Source of the DNA: CALJFL01 sp039964455
GTDB taxonomy: Bacteria; Pseudomonadota; Gammaproteobacteria; Pseudomonadales; Halieaceae
NCBI GenBank assembly: GCA_039964455.1
Contig: JBDVXK010000004.1
Coordinates: 248,001 to 312,000, forward strand
Reading direction: 5' to 3'
Length of the DNA stretch: 64,000 nucleotides
A program made the translations under genes and the position numbers. Numbering within the stretch: position 1 is the first letter of the stretch; each line of letters begins with the position of its first letter. This document shows positions 56,965 to 64,000 of this stretch, one piece after another. The notes under the pieces were generated by a model. It was not told the origin of the DNA. It saw only the letters and a list, made by a program, of their open reading frames with translations, and searched no databases.

Positions 56965-56994
56965 AAAAAAAAGGCGCCGTTTGCGGGCGCCCTT
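56965..56994 (-). terminator. Terminator of the 73-residue protein gene
   Basis: GGCGCC arms (56973-56978 and 56986-56991) around a seven-base loop are followed on the minus strand by eight T (A-run at 56965-56972). It terminates the minus-strand gene at 57039 and its stem directly follows ctaA on the plus strand. Confidence 0.85.
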
Positions 56995-57038
56995 CAAGGG
57001 GATTCTCTTGTTGCTAAGGCTCACCGCCCGATAGCGGT

Positions 57039-57260
57039 CTACCAGAAGTGTGGCGCCTTATCGCCGTCGCGGCGGCCGTGGCTCTGGCGCCGGTCTTCAG
57101 CACTTAATTCGAAGCGTATATCCAGCCTGCGGTCGTGGCCTGTGCGTCGATTGTCCCGGCGTCTCTCTGGTCCCATGTACTTCTGCTCATGCAAATCTTC
57201 TGTATCGAATTGCGGTGGCGTCGCGTCTTTGACTTCAAATACGGATTTCTGTGTTGGCAT
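57039..57260 (-). CDS. Small charged protein with repeated RRxxxRR motifs
   Basis: A 73-residue protein that is strongly basic and polar in its second half, with GPERRRDNRRTGHDRRL and DRRQSHGRRDG. The GxERRxxxRR type of motif recurs in small hypothetical proteins and beside PilZ domains in gammaproteobacteria; no function is known. AGGGG precedes the ATG. It has its own terminator and is divergent from the type I secretion operon. Confidence 0.7.
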   Translation of the reverse strand: MPTQKSVFEVKDATPPQFDTEDLHEQKYMGPERRRDNRRTGHDRRLDIRFELSAEDRRQSHGRRDGDKAPHFW

Positions 57261-57369
57261 ATCTATTGCCCCTTTTTTTGTGCTTCCCTACTCACGCAAC
57301 CGAGTCTGAACCAAATTGATGTCCGAATCAGCAGGCATACGACCCAAAATGGGCTATATGTTCTGGAAC

Positions 57370-57385
57370 TGTGAACGCGGTCACA
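57370..57385. promoter_or_regulatory. CRP/Vfr-type palindrome upstream of the secretion operon
   Basis: TGTGAACGCGGTCACA is an exact TGTGA-N6-TCACA match. It is 110 bases from the divergent 57260 start and 325 bases upstream of the exporter start, so it could act on either gene. Confidence 0.65.
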
Positions 57386-57503
57386 ATCACCAGCTTTGGA
57401 TGCGGCTGTAAACATCGAAACCGAGTGCTCACGCGGGCTAGCGTCGCGATTCCATGCTTTTTACCCGCTCATTAAGTGTAGTTAGCTCTGTGGATTTGGT
57501 ACC

Positions 57504-57520
57504 AAAAATTACCAATTTTT
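57504..57520. repeat. AT-rich perfect inverted repeat in the exporter promoter region
   Basis: AAAAATT-ACC-AATTTTT is a 7-bp perfect inverted repeat with a three-base loop, about 190 bases before the exporter start. The rest of the 450-base gap 57261-57710 holds the CRP-like site and a 10-bp palindrome AGTCATGACT at 57526-57535. I see no gene in it. Confidence 0.5.
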
Positions 57521-57710
57521 ACCCGAGTCATGACTAACCAACGGAAATATCGGCAGAATTCCCATTAAACTGTGACCGCAGCCGCATTAATGCCGTGGTA
57601 TTGCCGCCTTATCTGGCATATTCTCTTTAACCTCAAAAAGCATAATATTCAGCAGCTTAGCTGCCTATTCGAATAACCGGGCTTAAGGCCAGGCGGGGAA
57701 TTAACGACCC

Positions 57711-59837
57711 ATGAACGCGAGCGCAAACGATTCGCTGCTGCAGTGCCTGCTGGCGCTGTGCCGCTACCATGGCAACGCTTCTACTGCAGAAGCGTTGGCT
57801 GGCGGCCTGCCATTGGCCGACGGACGGCTGACACCGGCGCTGTTTGAGCGCGCTGCTAGCCGGGTGGGTCTTACCAGCCGGATAGTCTATCGCCGTGCCA
57901 ATGAGATCGAGCGTGCGCTGCTGCCTGCTGTCTTGATTCGCGAAGACCAGGGCGCTTGCCTGTTAATGGGCTGGGATGAAAGCGGTGAGAATGCACAGGT
58001 TGTCTACCCCGATTTGAATGAGGCCGTGGTTAGCATACCGGCTGCGGAGTTACTGGAAAGTGATACCGGGACAGCCATCGTTTGCCGCCCCCGCTTCAAG
58101 TTTGACGCACGGACGCCGCGCACCGGAACCAACGAGCGCGGCCATTGGTTCTGGGATGCCATGCGAGCCAACATGCCTATTTACAGGGATGTTTTGCTGG
58201 CGGCCTTTTTTATTAACGTGTTTGCGCTGGCATTGCCGCTGTTCACTATGAATGTGTATGACAGGGTGGTGCCCAACTACGCGGTGGAAACGCTGTGGAT
58301 GCTGGCAGCGGGCGTGATCATCATCATGCTGGCCGATATCAGCCTGCGCACCATGCGGGGATATTTCCTCGACCTGGCCAGCAGGCGAGTCGACGTGAAC
58401 CTGTCGGGCATGATCATGGAGCGTGTGCTGGGCATACGTATGGAGCACCGGCCACCGTCGGTGGGGTCTTATGCGGTGAACCTGCGTTCGTTCGAAACAG
58501 TGCGGGACTTTATTACCTCCGCCTCTATCGCGACTATTATCGATGTGCCATTCGCCATCATCTTTATGGGGGTGATTGCCTGGATTGCCTGGCCTGTGCT
58601 GATTCCCCTGTCTATTGGTTTAGTGATTGTGCTGGGCTACGCCTTTATTGCCCAGGGCAAGCTCAAGGAGCTGTCTGAAACTACTTACCGGGCAGGCGCA
58701 CAGCGCAATGCTACCTTGATTGAAAGCCTGGTGGGGCTGGATACCATCAAGGCCATGGGCGCCGAGTCGCGCATGCAGCGCAAGTGGGAAGAGTCCACGT
58801 CCTTCCTCGCCCACGTGGGCGTGCAACTGAGGCTGCTATCCAATTCCACCATTAACGTGACCATGTGGAGCCAGCAGATGGTGACCATGTTCGTGATTAT
58901 TACGGGTGTTTACCTGATCACCGCCGGCGAGTTGAGCATGGGTGGCCTGATTGCCTGCACCATGTTGTCGGGCCGGGTGATGGCGCCCTTTGGTCAGGTG
59001 GCCGGTCTGGTAACCCAATACCATAACGCCGAGATTGCGCTGAAGTCGCTGGACGATGTGATGGCCACGCCGCTGGAGCGCCCTGAAGGCGCGCAGTTCT
59101 TGTCGCGGGATATGTTCAAGGGCGACATCGAGTTCAAGAATGTGTCGTTTGCCTACCCGGGCGCCGAGATGGAATCGCTAAGCGATGTTAGCTTCCGCAT
59201 CAAACCGGGCGAGCATGTGGCCATATTGGGGCGCGTGGGTTCCGGTAAATCGACCTTGCAGAAGCTGGCTATGGGTATGTATCAGCCCACAGAAGGCTCC
59301 ATTATGGTTGACGGCATCGACCTGCGTCAGCTTGACCCCACAGAATTGCGTTCGCGGGTGGGCTATGTGCCCCAGGACGTGACGCTCTTTTATGGCAGCC
59401 TGCGCGACAATTTCACATTAGCCGAAAGCCAGGTGAGCGATGCGGCGCTGGTGCGTGCAGCAGAGATTGCCAACCTGACAGAGTTTATCAACCGTCACCC
59501 GCAGGGCTTTGACATGGTGGTGAGTGAGCGCGGTGATTCGCTGTCTGGCGGCCAGCGCAAGTGTGTGGCCCTGGCGCGGGCCGTGATTAACGACCCGCCC
59601 ATCCTGCTCATGGATGAGCCTACCGGCTCTATGGACCATTCCACCGAGATGGCGGTGAAGCAGCAGCTGGCCGAGTATGTGAAAGGCCGCACCTGGATGG
59701 TGGTAACCCACCGCAACTCCTTACTGGAAATGGTTGACCGCATTATTGTGATTGATAACGGCAAGCTGGTGGCAGACGGGCCGCGCGAGAGCGTGGTGCA
59801 GGCCCTGCAGCAGGGCAAGATAGGTAAAGCCCAATGA
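57711..59837 (+). CDS. lapB: Type I secretion ABC exporter (LapB-like)
   Basis: A 708-residue exporter for the giant adhesin encoded downstream. The N-terminal domain (1 to about 130) is C39-peptidase-like, but Ser8 stands where the catalytic Cys would be, so it should bind rather than cut substrate. Six membrane helices follow from about 155 (VLLAAFFINVFALALPLFTMNVYDRVVPN). The ATPase has Walker A GRVGSGKST at 507-515, signature LSGGQRKCVALARA and Walker B ILLMDEPTGSMDH. The stop overlaps the adaptor start as ATGA. Confidence 0.92.
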   Translation: MNASANDSLLQCLLALCRYHGNASTAEALAGGLPLADGRLTPALFERAASRVGLTSRIVYRRANEIERALLPAVLIREDQGACLLMGWDESGENAQVVYPDLNEAVVSIPAAELLESDTGTAIVCRPRFKFDARTPRTGTNERGHWFWDAMRANMPIYRDVLLAAFFINVFALALPLFTMNVYDRVVPNYAVETLWMLAAGVIIIMLADISLRTMRGYFLDLASRRVDVNLSGMIMERVLGIRMEHRPPSVGSYAVNLRSFETVRDFITSASIATIIDVPFAIIFMGVIAWIAWPVLIPLSIGLVIVLGYAFIAQGKLKELSETTYRAGAQRNATLIESLVGLDTIKAMGAESRMQRKWEESTSFLAHVGVQLRLLSNSTINVTMWSQQMVTMFVIITGVYLITAGELSMGGLIACTMLSGRVMAPFGQVAGLVTQYHNAEIALKSLDDVMATPLERPEGAQFLSRDMFKGDIEFKNVSFAYPGAEMESLSDVSFRIKPGEHVAILGRVGSGKSTLQKLAMGMYQPTEGSIMVDGIDLRQLDPTELRSRVGYVPQDVTLFYGSLRDNFTLAESQVSDAALVRAAEIANLTEFINRHPQGFDMVVSERGDSLSGGQRKCVALARAVINDPPILLMDEPTGSMDHSTEMAVKQQLAEYVKGRTWMVVTHRNSLLEMVDRIIVIDNGKLVADGPRESVVQALQQGKIGKAQ

Positions 59838-61249
59838 GCGATCAGCAGCCGATCAACCTGGAAGACCTGATGCAGGAGCCGCCGAAGAAAAAGGGCCCAG
59901 GCCGGCGCATCATGGACAAGCTGTTTGCGCCGTGGATGAAAGACGTTGAAACCACGCCCTATGATTGGCAAAGCGACGCTCATCGCGCGTTTGTAGAACA
60001 GCAACCCTTGCGAGCACGCGCCATGCTATACGGGGTGGCGCTTGTGGTGATTGCGCTGGTGATCTGGGCGGCGCTGGCCAAAATAGATGAGGTAACCCGC
60101 GGCCAGGGCAAGGTGATTCCCTCGCGGCAGATCCAGCTGGTGGGCTCACAGGATGGTGGTGTCGTTACCGAAATCCTGGTGAAAGAGGGCGATATTGTGG
60201 ATAAAGGCGAGCTGATGCTGCGCCTTGACCAGACCCGCTCCGAGTCGACCTTTAGAGAGAATCGTGCCGAATTTCAGGCGCTGTCGGTGAAGGCCGCCCG
60301 CCTGCGTGCCGTGGTGGAAAAAACCGAATTTGTGCCCGACCCGGCGCTGGTTGAAAAAGTGCCCCTGATCGTTGGCCAGGAAATAGCGATCTACCAATCA
60401 AGCCAGGCCGAGTTGACTCTGGAAGTACAGATAGCCGAGCAGCAGCTGTTGCAGCGTCAGGAAGAGCTCACTGAAATCACCGCCCGCGAGCGGCAGATGG
60501 CGCGCTCGCTGCAGTTAACCCAGCGGGAGCTCAATAAGACTCGGCCTATGGTGGCCTCCGGCGCCGTATCGGAAGTAGAGATTTTGCGCTTGGAGCGACA
60601 GGTGAACGAGCTCAGCGGTGAGCGCCAGCAGGCCGCGGCCCAGCTGCAGAGGATCAAATCCTCTATTACCGAGGCGGAACGCAAGATCGAGGAAGTTGAG
60701 CTGGAGTTCGTTAACGAAGTGCGCCAGGAGCTCACTGATACGCTGACACGCATGAATGCGCTGGAAGAGGCGGGTACCGGGCTGTCCGACCGGGTTAAGC
60801 AGACTAATGTGCGCTCGCCGGTTAATGGCACCGTCAAACAGCTGTATTACAACACCATTGGTGGTGTGGTACTGCCGGGCAAGGAAATCATCGAAGTGGT
60901 ACCGCTGGACGATACCCTGCTGCTGGAAGTACGCATCCGGCCCAAGGATATCGCCTTCCTGATACCGGGACAGAAAGCGCTGGTGAAGTTCACCGCCTAC
61001 GATTTTGTGGTTTACGGTGGCCTGGACGGCACTGTGGAACACATCGGTGCCGATACCGTGATGGACGAGGAGGGCAACCCCTTCTACGAGGTAAACGTGC
61101 GTACCAAGGAGCCAAATCTGGGAGAAGACAAGCCAATCATCCCCGGCATGACCGTAGAGGTTGACATCCTTACGGGTAAGAAGAGTATTCTCGCCTACCT
61201 GATGAAGCCCGTACTGCGGGCTAAGCAATACGCCCTCACGGAGCGCTGA
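59834..61249 (+). CDS. lapC: Type I secretion membrane-fusion adaptor (HlyD/LapC-like)
   Basis: A 471-residue periplasmic adaptor with one membrane helix at about 58-78 (MLYGVALVVIALVIWAALA), preceded by a cytoplasmic arm. The lipoyl half-motif GQGKVIPSRQIQLVGSQDGGVVTEILVKEGDIVDKGELMLRLD is followed by a long coiled coil (about 150-300). The second half-motif is VRSPVNGTVKQLYYNTIGGVVLPGKEI. The closing TGMTVEVDILTG-like PGMTVEVDILTGKKSILAYLMKP matches the family. It bridges the exporter to an outer-membrane TolC-type channel not present in the window. Confidence 0.92.
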   Translation: MSDQQPINLEDLMQEPPKKKGPGRRIMDKLFAPWMKDVETTPYDWQSDAHRAFVEQQPLRARAMLYGVALVVIALVIWAALAKIDEVTRGQGKVIPSRQIQLVGSQDGGVVTEILVKEGDIVDKGELMLRLDQTRSESTFRENRAEFQALSVKAARLRAVVEKTEFVPDPALVEKVPLIVGQEIAIYQSSQAELTLEVQIAEQQLLQRQEELTEITARERQMARSLQLTQRELNKTRPMVASGAVSEVEILRLERQVNELSGERQQAAAQLQRIKSSITEAERKIEEVELEFVNEVRQELTDTLTRMNALEEAGTGLSDRVKQTNVRSPVNGTVKQLYYNTIGGVVLPGKEIIEVVPLDDTLLLEVRIRPKDIAFLIPGQKALVKFTAYDFVVYGGLDGTVEHIGADTVMDEEGNPFYEVNVRTKEPNLGEDKPIIPGMTVEVDILTGKKSILAYLMKPVLRAKQYALTER

Positions 61250-61878
61250 TGGAACAACTGTTCGTTACTGCCAATGGTCAATTGTTGGAGCGCTGGAACA
61301 AGGCGTTTCCCAAGGCGATTGCTGTGGTGGCGGTTAGCGACGTGCCGGAAGCAACGGCCGCGCCACGTGGTGTGCTGTGGCTGGATACACGCAACCTTGA
61401 GCCAGTGGATGCTGCCAGGGATTTACAGGACGCCGTGAGCTTTGGCTGGCCTGTGGTAGTAATGGCGGCAGTGCCCAATGAGACCGATGCCTTTCAGGCG
61501 CTGACAGCAGGTGCAGTGGGCTATTGCCATGTGAAGGCGGCGCCGGAGCAGTTGCGCGAGATTGCGTTGGTGGTAGAGCACGGTGGCGTGTGGATGTTGC
61601 CAGAGCTGCTGCAGCGGTTTTTAGCGCTGTCTTCTCGGGTAGCACCGGCACCGGCGCCGGTGGAGCCAGAGCTTAATGCGCTGACATCGCGAGAGCTGAT
61701 GGTGGCGGAGCAGGTGGCCAAGGGCGCGACCAACCGCGAGATCGCCGAAACGCTGGATATTACCGAGCGCACCGTGAAGGCTCACCTGTCATCTATCTTC
61801 GAAAAGCTGGCGGTGCGCGACCGCGTGCAGCTGGCGTTGGCCATGAACAATATACCTACCTACACAACTGTGAACTGA
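61249..61878 (+). CDS. LuxR-type regulator with a degenerate receiver domain
   Basis: A 209-residue protein with a C-terminal LuxR/GerE helix-turn-helix (LTSRELMVAEQVAKGATNREIAETLDITERTVKAHLSSIFEKL, about 145-188). The N-terminal 120 residues look like a response-regulator receiver. Asp46 and Lys96 sit at the expected phosphoacceptor and late lysine positions, but the acidic pair of strand 1 is missing (QLFVTANG). It may act without normal phosphorylation. An APAPAP linker joins the parts. It overlaps the adaptor gene (TGATG), so it is made with the secretion machine. Confidence 0.88.
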   Translation: MEQLFVTANGQLLERWNKAFPKAIAVVAVSDVPEATAAPRGVLWLDTRNLEPVDAARDLQDAVSFGWPVVVMAAVPNETDAFQALTAGAVGYCHVKAAPEQLREIALVVEHGGVWMLPELLQRFLALSSRVAPAPAPVEPELNALTSRELMVAEQVAKGATNREIAETLDITERTVKAHLSSIFEKLAVRDRVQLALAMNNIPTYTTVN

Positions 61879-61884
61879 GTCACA
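61869..61884. promoter_or_regulatory. CRP/Vfr-type palindrome 1 before the adhesin
   Basis: TGTGAACTGAGTCACA is an exact TGTGA-N6-TCACA match that contains the stop codon of the LuxR-type gene. It is 362 bases from the adhesin start. Confidence 0.6.
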
Positions 61885-62054
61885 CTTTTGCCCATTCGTG
61901 GCGCACCTGTACCAAAGTACTAGATAACACTGCGAAGCCGCCGATTGTCGCCCATGGTCATGTGGCTGGCGCGCTTTGCCATGTGTCTGAACCGCTGTGA
62001 CGCTTATTATCGGGGGTGATGAAGGTAAATTCTCCAGAGCGCTCCCCGACAAAC

Positions 62055-62070
62055 TGTGACCCCCGTCACA
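62055..62070. promoter_or_regulatory. CRP/Vfr-type palindrome 2 before the adhesin
   Basis: TGTGACCCCCGTCACA is an exact TGTGA-N6-TCACA match, 176 bases before the adhesin start. The 367 bases 61879-62245 hold this and two further sites, and no gene. Confidence 0.7.
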
Positions 62071-62098
62071 GCCTAATTATGGGCGTTTACAGAGGTTT

Positions 62099-62114
62099 CG
62101 TGATCCAGGTCACA
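62099..62114. promoter_or_regulatory. CRP/Vfr-type palindrome 3 before the adhesin
   Basis: CGTGATCCAGGTCACA has one mismatch to TGTGA-N6-TCACA. Its centre is 44 bp (about four helical turns) from site 2. Confidence 0.6.
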
Positions 62115-62245
62115 AACCCGCCAATAAGGCCTCTTACCTGTCCAAAAGTACAATGTACGTCCTTAGTTACAGGCGTAGTATCGGATACCCTAATTTCATA
62201 AAAGTCACATTTTTGCAGCCCCGGAGGGGTTAAAAGGAAGCAATC

Positions 62246-64000
62246 ATGGCAGATATAGCGATAGCAAATGTAGTAGCAGTGATCGGCAAGGCCTATGCCC
62301 GTAACGCCGATGGTGAACTGCGTGAGATCAAGCCAGGCGATGTTCTGCTGGAAGGAGAGACGGTTGTCACTCCCGACGGTAGCCGCGTTGAGCTGGAACT
62401 CACCGACGGCAATCCCTTCATCATCAGTGATGTTGAAGAGATGGCGATCACCCGCGACCTGATGGCCGAAACGGCCTCCAGCGCCGACGAGACCGTCGTT
62501 GAAGACGAATCAGTAGACGCCATCCTGGCCGCATTGGAAAGCGGCGAAGACCTGGGCGACGTGCTGGAAGCCACCGCCGCTGGTGGTTCTGCTAGCGGAC
62601 CCGGAGGAGAGGGTTCCTCGTTTATCCGTCTGGGCCGTATCGCTGAAGACACGCCTGAGTTTAGTGGTGTGCTGCCTAACTACACTTACAGCAGCGAAGA
62701 ACCCGTAAGAGATCCCTTGCAGCCCGTCGACGCGATCGACGACTCTGCCACCAGTGATGGTAGCCCGGTTACCATCGGCGTTGATCCCAATGACAAGTTT
62801 CCTGAAGGTGAGATCATCACCGGTGTAACACAAGGTGCCAACGGCACGGTAGTGTTGAATCCCGATGGTACGGTTACCTACACGCCCAATGAAGGTTTTA
62901 GCGGTACCGATACATTTACTTACACCGCGATTAACCCCACCGGTATCCAGGAAGATACCGCTACTGTGACGGTTGAGGTCACGCCGCCTGTTGAGCCGCC
63001 TGCACCACCACCTCCACCGCCGCCACCACCACCTCCGGTAGAGCCGCCTGCGCCACCGCCACCGCCGCCACCGCCGCCACCGCCACCGCCGCCACCGCCG
63101 CCACCGCCGCCGCCGCCACCGCCGCCACCGCCTCCGCCGCCTCCGCCGCCTCCGCCGCCTCCGGGTGAAATTGGTGTACCTGGTGGACGAACTGACGTGG
63201 ATGAAGCCAATTTGCCGACCGGTTCACAGGGCAGGGCAGGAGACCCGCTGCCGACTAAAACTGGCTCCTTTAGCATTCTTGCTGAAGATGGCTTGACCAG
63301 TTTGAAGGTGAACGGCCTGGAACTGCTTGATGCCAACGGCCAGTTACGTACCGATGAAGATCTTTTCGTAACTCAGGATGTTGTGCGAATAGATTTTGAC
63401 AGCATCAGCTTCAATAGCACTACGGGCGAGTACACCGTGGGCGTCACTGCGACTTTGCTGGGCGATTTTGTTCACACCGGTGATAACAGTGAAGTTATCA
63501 CTCTGACCTTCGAAGTGGACATTGTTGATACCAATGGCGCTACTGCCGATGGGGTCTATACAGCTGAAGTGTTCGATGACGTACCAGAGGGCGTGCAGGA
63601 CGCCGATAGTCTGGCTGCTGACGATTTTGGTCCGGCTGAGGGTAATGTACTTGCTAACGATACTCAGGGCGCAGACCGTTCTGTTGTTGCTGGTGTAGCG
63701 GCCGGTACTACCGGTGTGGCTGCAGTGGACGCGACGACCGTAGATGCTGTAATTGATGGTACCTACGGCGAGCTGACTATCGATGCGCTTGGCAATTACA
63801 GCTACACCCGTAACCCGGGTACTCCAGGTGATGTACAGGATGTCTTTACCTACACCTTGCTTGATGAAGATGGTGATACTAATTTCACTACACTTACGAT
63901 CTCTATCGGCGATGCGCCCGTTACTCTCGATCTCCCTGTTACGGGTGAAGACGACGGCACAGTCGTTGACGAAGCTGGTCTTCCGGCGCGCGACGGCGAC
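62246..64000 (+). CDS. lapA: Giant LapA-like adhesin, N-terminal part
   Basis: The first 585 residues of a large surface adhesin; the frame stays open to the window edge. Residues 1 to about 105 form a retention module (VVAVIGKAYARNADGELREI, VVTPDGSRVELELTDG) that plugs the outer-membrane pore. TAAG at 110-113 matches the dialanine site cut by LapG proteases. A cadherin-like domain lies at about 155-245. Two proline runs follow (254-264 and 270-306). A further repeat and a VCBS-like region with LANDTQGADRS and DALGNYSYTRNPGTPGDVQDVFTYTL fill the rest. AGGA precedes the ATG. The C-terminal RTX repeats and secretion signal would lie outside. Confidence 0.92.
   Translation, partial: MADIAIANVVAVIGKAYARNADGELREIKPGDVLLEGETVVTPDGSRVELELTDGNPFIISDVEEMAITRDLMAETASSADETVVEDESVDAILAALESGEDLGDVLEATAAGGSASGPGGEGSSFIRLGRIAEDTPEFSGVLPNYTYSSEEPVRDPLQPVDAIDDSATSDGSPVTIGVDPNDKFPEGEIITGVTQGANGTVVLNPDGTVTYTPNEGFSGTDTFTYTAINPTGIQEDTATVTVEVTPPVEPPAPPPPPPPPPPPVEPPAPPPPPPPPPPPPPPPPPPPPPPPPPPPPPPPPPPPPPGEIGVPGGRTDVDEANLPTGSQGRAGDPLPTKTGSFSILAEDGLTSLKVNGLELLDANGQLRTDEDLFVTQDVVRIDFDSISFNSTTGEYTVGVTATLLGDFVHTGDNSEVITLTFEVDIVDTNGATADGVYTAEVFDDVPEGVQDADSLAADDFGPAEGNVLANDTQGADRSVVAGVAAGTTGVAAVDATTVDAVIDGTYGELTIDALGNYSYTRNPGTPGDVQDVFTYTLLDEDGDTNFTTLTISIGDAPVTLDLPVTGEDDGTVVDEAGLPARDGD
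63005..63163 (+). repeat. Proline-codon microsatellite (11 + 37 prolines)
   Basis: Two runs of proline codons, 63005-63037 (11) and 63053-63163 (37), separated by VEPPA. The 111-base second run is built from CCG, CCA and CCT only, mostly as CCGCCA and CCGCCT units. Its frame is continuous with the adhesin on both sides. Confidence 0.95.

Noticed and set aside
62920..63336. Open minus-strand frame encoding a long polyglycine protein
   Set aside because: It is the reverse complement of the adhesin's proline-codon run, with no supported start and no family match.

Overview
The window reads as chromosomal DNA of a marine, aerobic gammaproteobacterium. I infer a Halieaceae/OM60-like (Cellvibrionales) relative from several things: the conserved miaB-phoH-ybeY-corC-lnt and leuS-lptE-holA blocks, cmoAB, an SOS mutasome of the ImuA/ImuB/DnaE2 type, a TonB-dependent receptor next to sugar and nucleoside genes, and a LapA-like giant adhesin with its own type I secretion genes. 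The genus is not provable from the sequence alone. The gene set is mostly core and densely packed. I saw no tRNA, rRNA, insertion sequence, CRISPR array or prophage.

Layout. 1-1360: start of a DUF3604 gene and an MBL-fold lipoprotein hydrolase, both on the minus strand. 1498-7846: a small zinc-ribbon-like protein followed by a Yej-like peptide ABC importer (binding lipoprotein, two permeases, fused double ATPase). 7854-9938: exported cupin, rlmA, peroxiredoxin. 10004-21081: a dispersed SOS mutasome. dnaE2, imuB and imuA lie on the minus strand in the usual imuA-imuB-dnaE2 order, but each has its own LexA box and they are separated by unrelated plus-strand genes (two VOC proteins, a Pmp3/YqaE peptide, a hotdog-like protein, a GFA-like protein, a lipocalin, a DUF885 lipoprotein). 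21210-38960: housekeeping genes for lipopolysaccharide and lipoprotein assembly, replication, translation, tRNA modification and proteolysis (holA, lptE, leuS, lnt, corC, ybeY, phoH, miaB, lon, cmoA, cmoB), plus an aspartate aminotransferase and an alpha/beta hydrolase.

39344-49032 looks like a nucleoside-scavenging cluster. It has a TonB-dependent receptor, an exported NUP-family nucleoside protein, an exported adenosine/MTA-deaminase-like amidohydrolase, a ureide-permease-like transporter, ribokinase, a purine phosphoribosyltransferase and an AzgA-type purine permease. Together they could take nucleosides across the outer membrane, split them in the periplasm, and import base and ribose separately. 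49107-56962 holds pepD, an aromatic/aspartate aminotransferase, uup, acetoacetyl-CoA synthetase and heme A synthase.

57039-64000 is the most distinctive region. It contains a LapB-type ABC exporter, a LapC-type adaptor and a LuxR-type regulator in an overlapping operon, then a large adhesin that runs off the window edge. The adhesin has a retention module, a TAAG dialanine site matching LapG protease sites, and an uninterrupted run of 37 prolines. Four exact TGTGA-N6-TCACA or one-mismatch palindromes (CRP/Vfr-type) flank these genes, three of them in the 0.4 kb before the adhesin. This suggests cAMP-dependent control of adhesion.
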